Assembly (NCBI GenBank): GCA_934635515.1 | Contig: CAKTZK010000047.1 | Location: 1 to 12,280, forward strand | Direction of reading: 5' to 3' | Length of the DNA stretch: 12,280 nt | DNA from: an uncultured Oscillospiraceae bacterium | GTDB lineage: Bacteria; Bacillota_A; Clostridia; Oscillospirales; Oscillospiraceae | In this document: positions 6,223 through 12,280 of the stretch, one piece after another | Layout of the letters: every line of letters starts with the position of its first letter | Numbering within the stretch: the first letter of the stretch is position 1 | Position numbers and translations under genes: made by a program | The notes under the pieces: model-generated | Seen by the model: only the letters and a program-made list of their open reading frames with translations | Database searches by the model: none | Told to the model about the DNA's origin: nothing

Positions 6223-6288
6223 TACAAGGGTGAAGTCTATCCGTTTCCGGGTAGGCTCTTGCGGTGTTGCCGTTACCCTTGTATTTTT
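6223..6288 (+). ncRNA. Three-way-junction RNA candidate with U-tract upstream of znuA
   Basis: The 124-base gap between the membrane-protein gene and znuA folds into a compact three-helix junction. P1 is 6223-6231 with 6275-6283 (9 bp, all Watson-Crick). P2 is 6234-6242 with 6249-6257 (9 bp, two G-U pairs, loop GUUUCC). P3 is 6261-6264 with 6270-6273 (4 bp including one G-U, 5-base loop). Single-stranded joints are only 2, 3 and 1 bases. P1 is followed at once by TTTTTG. An outer pairing ATAAGAG (6211-6217) with CTCTTAT (6304-6310) encloses the whole structure. AAGAG can also pair with CTCTT at 6256-6260, inside P2, giving a possible switch. It may be a metal- or ligand-responsive attenuator, a partial terminator that lowers znuABC relative to zur, or a processed RNA. 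I recognise no known riboswitch class. Confidence 0.5.
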
Positions 6289-6334
6289 GCGCCCATTTTT
6301 AAGCTCTTATCATAATCTGGAGGTAACAATCCCT

Positions 6335-7351
6335 ATGAAAAAAATAACTGCGCTGCTGCTTGCGCTTTTAATGCTGGTCGGCGTTCTTGCCGGCTGCGGA
6401 AAGCAGAACGATACCAACAAAACTGACAAACTGAGCATCGTCACTACGATTTTCCCCGAATACGATTGGGTCAAAGAAATTCTTGGTGACAAAGCTGACA
6501 ACGCTGAAATCACAATGCTGCTTGACAACGGCGTTGACCTGCACAGCTATCAGCCAACTGCTGATGATATTGTCAAGATTTCTGATTGTGACCTGTTCAT
6601 CTATGTTGGCGGCGAATCCGACGGCTGGGTCGATGACGCTTTGAAAAATGCGACCAACAAGGATATGAAGGTCATCAACCTGTTGGAAGTGTTGGGAGAT
6701 TCCGTAAAAGAGGAAGAAACCGTTGAGGGTATGCAGGAAGAGGAACACGACCACGACCACGAAGATGCCGATGAACATGACGATGCAGAAGAACACGACC
6801 ACGAGGAAGAAGCGGAGTATGACGAGCATGTTTGGCTCTCGCTGAAAAATGCCGAAACGCTTTGCGATACAATTTCCAGCGCATTGCAGCAGATTGACCC
6901 CGACAATAAGGACGCCTACGCTGCCAATACCTCCGCTTACATCAAAAAGCTGTCTGCCCTTGACGCTGACTATCAGGCCGCCGTGGACGCAGCAAGTAAT
7001 AAAACCGTTTTGTTTGGCGACCGCTTCCCGTTCCGCTATCTGGTGGACGATTACGGCTTGAACTACTATGCCGCCTTTGTGGGCTGCTCCGCCGAAACCG
7101 AGGCCAGCTTTGAGACGATTTCCTTCCTTGCCAAAAAGGTGGACGAGCTAAAGCTGCCCTGCGTTCTGACCATCGAGGGCGCACAGCATAAGATTGCCGA
7201 AACCATTGTCCAGAACACCATTGAAAAAAATCAAAAGGTGCTGACCATGGATTCCATGCAGTCCACCACCTCCAAAGATGTGAAAAATGGTACGACCTAT
7301 CTCTCCGTGATGGAGAAGAACTTGTCCGTACTGAAAGAAGCATTGGGTTAA
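6335..7351 (+). CDS. znuA: Zinc (Zn/Mn) ABC transporter substrate-binding lipoprotein, ZnuA/AdcA-like (338 aa)
   Basis: This is a cluster A-I metal-binding lipoprotein. The signal peptide ends in lipobox LAGC (Cys21 lipidated). The first metal ligand is His70 in VDLHSYQP. A His/acid-rich loop (about residues 138-164, with repeated HDHDH-type stretches) is typical of zinc-type rather than manganese-type proteins. The second ligand is His165 in DEHVWLSL, and a likely final acidic ligand is Asp306 in TMDSMQ. At the usual third His position the sequence reads GDRFPFRYLV (228-237), so Arg appears where SHxAFGYL proteins have His; Asp229 next to it might substitute. I recall this form from other Firmicutes. 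The start at 6335 has GGAGG 11 bases upstream and gives a proper signal peptide; the longer frame would begin inside the RNA structure. It precedes znuC by 12 bases. Confidence 0.93.
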   Translation: MKKITALLLALLMLVGVLAGCGKQNDTNKTDKLSIVTTIFPEYDWVKEILGDKADNAEITMLLDNGVDLHSYQPTADDIVKISDCDLFIYVGGESDGWVDDALKNATNKDMKVINLLEVLGDSVKEEETVEGMQEEEHDHDHEDADEHDDAEEHDHEEEAEYDEHVWLSLKNAETLCDTISSALQQIDPDNKDAYAANTSAYIKKLSALDADYQAAVDAASNKTVLFGDRFPFRYLVDDYGLNYYAAFVGCSAETEASFETISFLAKKVDELKLPCVLTIEGAQHKIAETIVQNTIEKNQKVLTMDSMQSTTSKDVKNGTTYLSVMEKNLSVLKEALG

Positions 7352-7363
7352 GGAGGTAGGAGA

Positions 7364-8077
7364 ATGGCTCAGCTCACTTGTCAAAATCTCTGCGTCGGCT
7401 ATGATGGGAAGTCCGTTCTGCAAGACCTGAGTTTCGAGGTCTTTGCAGGCGACTACCTCTGCATTGTAGGGGAAAACGGCTCTGGCAAGAGCACACTTAT
7501 GAAAACAATTCTCGGCTTACAGCCGCCTATCAGCGGCAGAATTTTGACGGGCGACGGGCTGAGGAAAAATGAGATCGGCTATCTGCCGCAGCAAACGCAA
7601 GTACAAAAGGACTTTCCGGCATCCGTGAGAGAAATTGTTCTCTCCGGGTGTCAGGGACGCTGCGGCAGCCGCCCATTTTACAACAAAGCCGAAAAGCAGC
7701 TTGCGCTTGATGCTATGGTCAAAATGCAAATCACACAGCTTGCAAGGCGCTGTTATCGGGAGCTGTCTGGCGGACAGCAGCAACGGGTATTGCTTGCCCG
7801 TGCGCTGTGCGCCACACAAAAAATGCTGCTCTTGGACGAGCCGGTTTCCGGGCTTGATCCCAAAGTAACAGCGGAAATGTACCGTCTGATCAACGAACTG
7901 AACCATCGGGACGGTATCACCGTTATTATGATCTCTCACGATATTGCTGCCGCAGTTAAATATGCCAGCCATATTCTGCATATCGGCGATACCGTTTTCT
8001 TTGGGACAAAGGCAGACTATCTCCAAAGCTCGCAGGGGCGGTTGTTTGCCGCAGAGAAAGGTGGTGATGACCAATGA
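7364..8077 (+). CDS. znuC: Zinc ABC transporter ATP-binding protein (237 aa)
   Basis: This is a complete ABC ATPase energising zinc import. Walker A is GENGSGKST (36-44), the Q-loop LPQQTQV (Gln76-77), the signature LSGGQQQRV (134-142), Walker B MLLLDEP (154-160) with catalytic Glu159, the D-loop SGLD, and the switch His192 in ISHD. Length and motif spacing are normal for the metal-type ABC-3 partner. The ATG at 7364 follows AAGGAGGTAGGAG. The stop overlaps the permease start by ATGA at 8074-8077, so the two are translationally coupled. Confidence 0.95.
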   Translation: MAQLTCQNLCVGYDGKSVLQDLSFEVFAGDYLCIVGENGSGKSTLMKTILGLQPPISGRILTGDGLRKNEIGYLPQQTQVQKDFPASVREIVLSGCQGRCGSRPFYNKAEKQLALDAMVKMQITQLARRCYRELSGGQQQRVLLARALCATQKMLLLDEPVSGLDPKVTAEMYRLINELNHRDGITVIMISHDIAAAVKYASHILHIGDTVFFGTKADYLQSSQGRLFAAEKGGDDQ

Positions 8078-8928
8078 CCACTATCTTGGAAAAACTGACC
8101 CTCTATTGGGCATATCCTTTTGTCCGCTATGCGCTGGTGGTCGGCGTTCTGATTGCGCTCTGCTCCTCTCTGCTGGGCGTAACGCTGGTGCTGAAACGGT
8201 TTTCATTCATAGGCGACGGACTTTCTCATGTGGCGTTTGGCGCCATGGCGATTGCCGCCATTTTGCAGATCACAAACGAAATGCCGCTTGTGATGGTCAT
8301 CACGATCATCAGCGCCGTACTGCTTCTGCGCACCGGGCAGAACACGAAAATCAAGGGGGATGCCGCCATCGCCATGATCTCGGTGGGCGCGCTTGCCATC
8401 GGGTACCTTCTGATGAACATTTTCTCCACCTCGTCCAACCTTTCGGGCGATGTGTGCAGCACGCTGTTCGGTTCCACCTCCATCCTGACGCTGTCCCCCG
8501 TAGAGGTGTGGCTTTGCGTGGGGATGTCGGTGCTGGTCGTGGCTGTTTTCATCCTGTTTTATAATAAAATCTTTGCCGTGACATTTGACGAGAACTTTGC
8601 AAGGGCAACCGGAACGAAAGCCGGACTTTACAATCTGCTGATTGCTATCGTTGTTGCCGTTATCATTGTTTTGGCTATGAACCTTGTCGGCTCACTGCTG
8701 ATTTCCGCACTGGTGATTTTCCCGGCGCTGTCCGCTATGCGGATGTTTAAGAGCTTCCGCAGCGTGACTATCTGCGCCGCAGCTCTATCGGTTGCGTGTT
8801 CGCTTATCGGTATTTTGGCTTCCATTCTTGCCGGTACGCCTGTAGGTTCGACGATCGTAGCCGTTCAGATTATTGCGTTCGGTCTGTCATGGCTGGCAGG
8901 AACCGTTATTGGAGGTGTGAGAAAATGA
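8074..8928 (+). CDS. znuB: Zinc ABC transporter permease, ABC-3 family (284 aa)
   Basis: This is a polytopic permease with eight or nine hydrophobic segments and family marks. GDGLSHVAFGAMA near residues 48-60 is the cytoplasmic segment after helix 2; MNLVGSLLISALVIFPALSA near 206-225 is the conserved block that contacts the ATPase and lines the path. Length is normal (about 260-290 aa). It forms a homodimer that, with ZnuC, moves metal delivered by ZnuA. Its start overlaps the znuC stop (ATGA), and its stop overlaps the next start (ATGA at 8925-8928), tying the terminal lipoprotein to the transporter. Confidence 0.95.
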   Translation: MTTILEKLTLYWAYPFVRYALVVGVLIALCSSLLGVTLVLKRFSFIGDGLSHVAFGAMAIAAILQITNEMPLVMVITIISAVLLLRTGQNTKIKGDAAIAMISVGALAIGYLLMNIFSTSSNLSGDVCSTLFGSTSILTLSPVEVWLCVGMSVLVVAVFILFYNKIFAVTFDENFARATGTKAGLYNLLIAIVVAVIIVLAMNLVGSLLISALVIFPALSAMRMFKSFRSVTICAAALSVACSLIGILASILAGTPVGSTIVAVQIIAFGLSWLAGTVIGGVRK

Positions 8929-9473
8929 AAAAGCTGTTTTGCGTAGTACTGATTGTTCTGACGCTTAGCTCTCTTTCCGCCTGTGAAAGCAAGAAAGATA
9001 AAGGGACAACCGATAATCAGACACCGAATCCATCTGTTTCACAAAATCAAACGACAGAAAAGAGCTCGGAGTCTGCGCCTACAACCTCCAAGCCTGCACA
9101 AAGTGCGGACGGCATTGATGTTGACCTGACAAAGCTCAGCAGCACAATGGTTTATTCTGAGGTTTATAATATGATGTACACCCCCGATGACTACATCGGG
9201 AAAACTGTTAAAATGAAGGGACAATTTGCCATTGGATATGTATACAATACAGATGGCACGCCCGATGAATCCACAGCTCGATTTGCCTGCGTGATTGCCG
9301 ATGCCACCGCCTGCTGCTCACAGGGGCTTGAATTTATCCTAACTGGCGAACATACCTATCCGAATGATTACCCAGAGCTGGGGGCGGAAATAACGGTGAC
9401 GGGCACTTTTGAAGTCTACACAGAGAGCGGATTTCAGTATTGCCGACTTGTAGATGCTACGCTCGTGAGATGA
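8925..9473 (+). CDS. Lipoprotein with OB-fold-like, Cys-containing domain, zinc-operon associated (182 aa)
   Basis: A signal peptide ends in LSAC (Cys20 lipidated). A Ser/Thr/Asn-rich, low-complexity spacer runs from about 21 to 62, then a beta-rich domain occupies 63-182. In the domain, PDDYIGKTVKMKGQF leads into CVIADATACCSQGLEF (Cys122, Cys130, Cys131), and the protein ends with TVTGTFEVYTESGFQYCRLV (Cys173). The layout resembles the C-terminal domain of DUF1980 (YcgQ-like) proteins, which also has a VACC-like motif and occurs in zinc-regulated loci; this is a resemblance by eye, not a search result. The ATG at 8925 has GGAGGTG upstream and overlaps the znuB stop, so it is the last gene of the zinc operon and sits outside the membrane, possibly helping metal capture. 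The function is unproven. Confidence 0.85.
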   Translation: MKKLFCVVLIVLTLSSLSACESKKDKGTTDNQTPNPSVSQNQTTEKSSESAPTTSKPAQSADGIDVDLTKLSSTMVYSEVYNMMYTPDDYIGKTVKMKGQFAIGYVYNTDGTPDESTARFACVIADATACCSQGLEFILTGEHTYPNDYPELGAEITVTGTFEVYTESGFQYCRLVDATLVR

Positions 9474-9517
9474 GCTTTATAGTATGCTCCAATTTTTAAG
9501 GAATGATCCAAAGATGG

Positions 9518-9547
9518 TTGACGAACAAGCGTTCTATATGCTATACT
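9518..9547 (+). promoter_or_regulatory. Possible promoter after the zinc operon
   Basis: TTGACG (9518-9523), an 18-base spacer and TATACT (9542-9547) precede a short Cys-containing frame at 9590 and the long hairpin at 9694. Both boxes are one base off consensus. Confidence 0.45.
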
Positions 9548-9589
9548 ATATTTTGCTCTCATAGCAGAGTCCACAACTGAATATCTGAA

Positions 9590-9688
9590 ATGAAACACAA
9601 GGCAGCCGCCGAAAAGGATTGCGGCTGCGCCGCTCCTGTTGCTGAGTCTGCCAGCGGGGCGGAAAAGGCAAACAATGAAGGTTTCTGA
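9590..9688 (+). CDS. Possible 32-aa Cys-containing peptide, doubtful
   Basis: An ATG at 9590 opens a 32-codon frame (MKHKAAAEKDCGCAAPVAES, then a short Gly/Ala/Asn tail) ending at TGA 9686-9688. It has a CGC pair and lies 40-odd bases after a plausible promoter and just before a strong terminator, which together look like a small transcription unit. Against it: there is no clear Shine-Dalgarno sequence upstream. Bases 9602-9609 also pair with 9621-9628 (GCAGCCGC/GCGGCTGC), so the region may instead be a structured RNA. It may also be the end of a lost cargo gene. Confidence 0.25.
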   Translation: MKHKAAAEKDCGCAAPVAESASGAEKANNEGF

Positions 9689-9693
9689 ATAAC

Positions 9694-9774
9694 AGAGCCG
9701 GTACATAGTTTCATCAAAGATATGGCGAGAGATTTTCTCCCGCTGATTTGATGTGCTGTGTACCGGCTCTTTTT
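9694..9774 (+). terminator. Long three-tier hairpin with U-tract, terminator or small structured RNA
   Basis: The outer stem AGAGCCGGTACA (9694-9705) pairs perfectly with TGTACCGGCTCT (9759-9770). Inside it CATCAAA (9712-9718) pairs with TTTGATG (9747-9753), and inside that 9726-9732 pairs with 9736-9742 apart from one mismatch. The outer stem runs straight into TTTTT. This is far longer than a usual intrinsic terminator. It ends whatever transcript comes from the zinc operon or from the promoter at 9518. Confidence 0.7.
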
Positions 9775-9817
9775 GCCGTTGTAGGCACTGTAAAAAATAT
9801 TGCAGAGAGGGTTAATT

Positions 9818-9854
9818 TTTGCCCCTTCTCGCTGGCTACCTATTGAGGGGCAAA
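9818..9854. repeat. Inverted repeat TTTGCCCC / GGGGCAAA at the start of the mobilization region
   Basis: TTTGCCCC (9818-9825) and GGGGCAAA (9847-9854) can form an 8-bp stem with a 21-base loop. It opens the 280-base non-coding stretch ahead of the mob genes, which otherwise holds the oriT-like hairpins at 10,031-10,100. Confidence 0.45.
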
Positions 9855-10030
9855 TTGAAAACTGAATGACCGTCCGAATGGGATATGACCTTGCGATGAC
9901 CTCTCCGGCAGGGAGTGAGCGAGGCAACGCTGCGGTGAGATTCCGGGGCAGGAATAGAAAAACGACATTCGGGGAAAGTGGCAGAGAAATCTAAAAACAT
10001 AAGGTGCTGTCCACAAGAATAACGAGCATC

Positions 10031-10100
10031 GGATTGTGGCCCCCACAATCCAGATCCGCAGCCTTGCGGCATGCGGACTAACTCAGGGGTACGCCCCTGA
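10031..10100 (+). other. oriT: Candidate origin of transfer (oriT)
   Basis: Three closely spaced hairpins lie directly upstream of the MobC-like gene, the usual place of oriT. GGATTGTGG (10031-10039) pairs with CCACAATCC (10043-10051), 3-base loop. CCGCA (10056-10060) pairs with TGCGG (10065-10069). TCAGGGG (10083-10089) pairs with CCCCTGA (10094-10100) around TACG. The last one, GGGGTACGCCCCT, resembles the GC-rich half of MOBP-type nick regions (such as the AAGTGCGCCCT class), but the exact nick base cannot be placed. Confidence 0.55.
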
Positions 10101-10130
10101 ATACCCCTACTAAAGAATGGAGATGACAAA

Positions 10131-10415
10131 ATGAAGGGAGAAAAAGTGCGTATCAAGGTACGCCTGACCGAAGAAGAAAAAGAGAAATTGGAGCGAAACA
10201 GCGCTCTATGCGGACTGACCCAAAGCGAATATGTCCGTCAGCTATGCCAGGGCGTCCACCCGAAGCCAAAGCCACCGGATGTATTTTGGCAGCTAATAGA
10301 CGAACTCTATAAGGCCCATTCCGACTTGAAAGAATGTGCCAAATTCGAGCCGTCTGCCCTGAATCTCTGTGCCGAAATTGAACGGCTGGTGCTGGACTTG
10401 CAGGGGGTGATCTAA
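10131..10415 (+). CDS. mobC: MobC-like relaxosome protein, ribbon-helix-helix type (94 aa)
   Basis: This is a small basic-then-acidic DNA-binding protein. It has an N-terminal strand VRIKVRLTEEEKEKLERNSA, then CGLTQSEYVRQLCQG, the ribbon-helix-helix pattern of plasmid mobilization accessory proteins. A helical C-terminal half runs through ELYKAHSDLKECAKF. It is expected to bind oriT and help the relaxase open the strand. The ATG at 10131 has GGAG 8 bases upstream, and the stop overlaps the relaxase start (TAATG at 10413-10417), typical of a mobC-relaxase pair. The gene itself is intact. Confidence 0.82.
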   Translation: MKGEKVRIKVRLTEEEKEKLERNSALCGLTQSEYVRQLCQGVHPKPKPPDVFWQLIDELYKAHSDLKECAKFEPSALNLCAEIERLVLDLQGVI

Positions 10416-10866
10416 TGGCAACGACATCTCTTTGGCACATCGAAGGCCGCTTGAAGGACCTCATTGACTATGTGGAGGACCCGGAAAAGACGGCAGCGAA
10501 AACGCCGGAGCTGCAAGACCTCTACAATGTGTTTTCCTATGTTCAGCGCCCGGAGACCACGCAGGAGGGCGAGTATGTCACCGCCATCAACTGCCTGAAA
10601 GAAACAGCGCTGCGGCAGATGATCCTTACCAAGAAACGCTACGGCAAGACGGACGGCTATATCGCTTGGCACGGGTATCAGAGCTTCAAGCCGGAGGAGG
10701 TCACGCCGCAGCTTGCCCACGAGATCGGCGTGAAGCTGGCGAAGGAGATGTGGGGCGACCGCTTCGAGATCATCGTCACCACCCATCTGGACAAGAAACA
10801 TCTGCACTGCCATTTCTGCTTTAATTCCGTTTCTTTTCGGGACGGCGGCAAGTATAACTATTCAGC
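10415..10866 (+). pseudogene. Relaxase (MOBP-like), N-terminal fragment cut by a deletion
   Basis: The first about 150 residues match the catalytic part of a relaxase/mobilization nuclease. The order is an N-terminal HIEGRLKDLIDYV segment with the likely catalytic Tyr19, an internal YGKTDGYIAWHGYQSFKPEE block, and the metal site HLDKKHLHCH (His124, Asp126, His129, His131, His133) followed by FNSVSFRDGGKYNY. After Ser150 (10862-10864) homology stops and the frame reads about 35 unrelated residues to 10972, while a serine recombinase is read in another frame over the same bases. Full-length relaxases of this type are several hundred residues, so the C-terminal half is lost. The remaining domain has its Tyr and His motif but is unlikely to support transfer as it stands. 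Confidence 0.85.
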
Positions 10867-12075
10867 GACCTTGTTCCGGTGCAGGACTTATTCAACGAGT
10901 GGCACGCCAAGAACACCAGCCAGAAGGTACGCAGTGTGTTCAAGAGCAAGGGAATGTCCGGCGCACCGCTGACCACCAATCCGCCCTTTGGGTATCTGAA
11001 AGACCCGGAGAGTAAGAACGGCTGGATGGTGGATGAGGATGCGGCAAAGACCGTGCGGCAGATTTTCGCTTGGTGTGTGGACGGCCTCGGCCCCACGCAG
11101 ATCGCCAAACGACTGAAAGCTGGCAAGATACCGACGCCTACGGAGCATTGGGGCAATATCGGCAGGAATTGCAGCAAACCGCCCGCTGTGCCCTACAACT
11201 GGTGCTCTGCCACCGTGGCGGACATTCTCGGCAAGCAGGAATACTGCGGTGATACGGTCAACTTCCGCAGCACCACCAAGTCCTTCAAGAACAAGAAGAA
11301 AATCGAGCGTCCACCGGAGGAATGGCAGATCTTCAAGGATACCCATCCTGCCATCATCGACCGGGAAACCTTCGCCTTGGTGCAGGAGCTTCGCAAGCAC
11401 CGCCGCAGGCCCACGAAAAGCGGCATCGTCAGTCCCTTTTCGGGTCTGCTCTACTGCGCCGACTGCGGAGAGAAGCTGTATTACAGTGTCACCAACAACT
11501 ACAAGCGGGAGCAAGCCTATTTCTTCTGCTCCTCCTATCGCAAGAACTCCGAGGTTTGTTCTGCCCACTATATCCGTGAGAAAGTGGTGGAGCAAATCGT
11601 CCTGGAAAGTATGCAGCGCATCCTTTTGAATGTGCAGGCCTTTGAGAAGGAATTCGCCCGCAAGCAGATGGACATCCTGATCCAGAAAATCTACGAGGAC
11701 AACGCCAGTGGAAAGCTGTCTGACGAGCGCTATGCCACACTGTCCCTGTCCTATGAGGAGAAGAAAACGCTGAAAGCAGCCGTCCCGGAGATGCAGACCT
11801 ATCTGGAAACTGAAACGGATAAGACCGAGAGTTTGCAGCGGTTTATCCAGAAGGTAAAGCAAATCACGGAACTGAAAGCCCTGACGCCGGAGCTGATCCA
11901 CGAGTTTGTGGACAGAATCGTGGTGTATGCGCCCAGGTACCTTGACGGTAAGCGAGTGCAGCTTTTGGACATCTATTACAGCGGCGTGGGCATCCTCCAC
12001 GAGTTGTCCCCGGAGGAGATGGAAGAAGCCTTCCAGCAATACCTCGCAGAGCGTAACAAAGAGAAAACGGCATAG
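10867..12075 (+). pseudogene. Large serine recombinase (TnpX/TndX-like), C-terminal fragment lacking the catalytic domain
   Basis: About 400 residues remain. Counting from the GTG at 10879, a recombinase domain spans about 1-150 (LFNEWHAKNTSQKVRSVFKS, then GMSGAPLTTNPPFGYLKDPE). A zinc ribbon has Cys193, Cys196, Cys217 and Cys227. A coiled-coil stretch covers about 250-325 and a C-terminal DUF4368-type block runs through ELIHEFVDRIVVYAPRYLDG. Family members are usually about 540-560 residues with an N-terminal resolvase domain containing the catalytic Ser; all of that is missing here. Homology starts abruptly at about 10867 (DLVPVQDLF), immediately after the relaxase fragment, and a TAA at 10855-10857 lies in frame upstream. 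A shortened protein could still start at the GTG and bind att sites, but no ribosome site is seen. Confidence 0.88.
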
Positions 12076-12280
12076 CCACAAGGGTTACACCGTTTCCGAA
12101 AACTTATTAAACTGAGATACACCAACCGGGGCGTTCTTTTTTTGCCCGAATATATGCCGGAAAAGAAAAGCAAAATTTTCCTTACAAATTCATTAAAGTT
12201 GCGGCTCTTGCAGCTTTCCGACAGTTTCTTCGCGCTTTCGGGTGCGTACACACCTTGAAAGCACAGGCAAAATGTGGTAT
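12076..12280. other. Right flank without a recognisable gene
   Basis: These 205 bases hold no convincing reading frame. They include a T7 run at 12137-12143 set in a weak CGGG-C/GCCCG stem that might end the recombinase transcript, and then AT-rich DNA. The element end probably lies here or just beyond. The 9-mer AGGCAAAAT at 12265-12273 also occurs at the left edge of the island (4964-4972). Confidence 0.5.

Larger units (their letters stand above)
4940..12280 (+). mobile_element. Defective integrated mobilizable element carrying a zinc-uptake operon (ends approximate)
   Basis: Evidence for one island comes from three observations. GC content and codon use drop from the strongly GC-rich host pattern to near 50% right after the lysR terminator. 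Transfer-type genes bracket the cargo: tnpV at the left edge; oriT-like DNA, a MobC-like protein and a relaxase fragment at the right; and a TnpX/TndX-type serine recombinase fragment last. The cargo operon is complete and points the same way. Tn4451/Tn4453-type elements combine tnpX and tnpV with cargo; here the relaxase looks like the MOBP group, so it is a relative in modular sense only. Neither end can be fixed from sequence because large serine recombinases leave only a dinucleotide core. The right end may lie in 12,076-12,280 or beyond the window. The deletion at 10,862-10,870 makes it non-autonomous. Confidence 0.75.

Noticed and set aside
6230..6334. 35-codon upstream extension of ZnuA
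   Set aside because: It would start inside the RNA structure and bury the signal peptide. The ATG at 6335 has GGAGG upstream and gives a correct lipoprotein start.
10131..12075. Calling the element a Tn4451 copy
   Set aside because: tnpV and the recombinase type fit, but the relaxase has a MOBP-like HxDxxHxHxH layout rather than the Mob/Pre type I associate with tnpZ, and there is no catP. Only modular kinship is claimed.
10888..12081. Long - strand frame (397 codons) opposite the recombinase
   Set aside because: It mirrors the recombinase codons and has no domain pattern. The + strand carries the zinc ribbon and DUF4368-type block.
4940..12280. CRISPR array or tRNA attachment gene at the island edges
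   Set aside because: No regularly spaced repeats and no tRNA-like cloverleaf were seen at either edge.

Overview
The window joins two compositionally different pieces of DNA. Bases 1 to about 4,940 are GC-rich, with strong C/G-ending codon preference. They carry the 3' part of a ferrous-iron transporter (FeoB), a leftward three-gene selenium/sulfur-relay operon (YedE-type transporter, TusA-like protein, DUF3343 protein) and a divergent LysR regulator. The FeoB type, the selenium cluster, consensus sigma-A promoters and strong Shine-Dalgarno sites point to an anaerobic Firmicute. A high-GC gut Clostridia (Oscillospirales-like) host is my best guess; species cannot be read from the sequence.

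From about 4,940 to at least 12,075 the composition drops towards 50% GC and the content is that of an integrated mobilizable element. It starts with tnpV and has a mobilization region (oriT-like hairpins, a MobC-like protein, the front of a relaxase). It ends with the C-terminal part of a large serine recombinase of the TnpX/TndX type. The element is broken. At about 10,862-10,870 the relaxase reading frame, just after its HxDxxHxHxH metal motif, runs directly into the recombinase in another frame. The rest of the relaxase and the catalytic domain of the recombinase are gone, so the island looks stranded unless helped in trans.

The cargo is a zinc (or zinc/manganese) acquisition operon, all on the + strand. 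It comprises a Fur/Zur-family repressor, a small two-helix membrane protein with a His/Cys cluster, a structured RNA candidate, a ZnuA/AdcA-like binding lipoprotein with a His/acid-rich loop, the ZnuC ATPase, the ZnuB permease and a Cys-containing lipoprotein. znuC/znuB and znuB/lipoprotein overlap by ATGA. A perfect TTGACA-17-TATAAT promoter sits between two AATTTGC-N9-GCAAATT-type inverted repeats, which are probable repressor sites, so the operon appears to be autoregulated by metal.

The observations most worth follow-up are: (1) a 61-nt three-way-junction RNA candidate with a U-tract between the membrane-protein gene and znuA; (2) the relaxase/recombinase deletion junction that freezes the zinc island; (3) the two matched operators around the zur promoter; (4) the small His/Cys membrane protein and the terminal lipoprotein as unassigned zinc-handling parts; and (5) a roughly 100-residue acidic insertion in the first external loop of FeoB.
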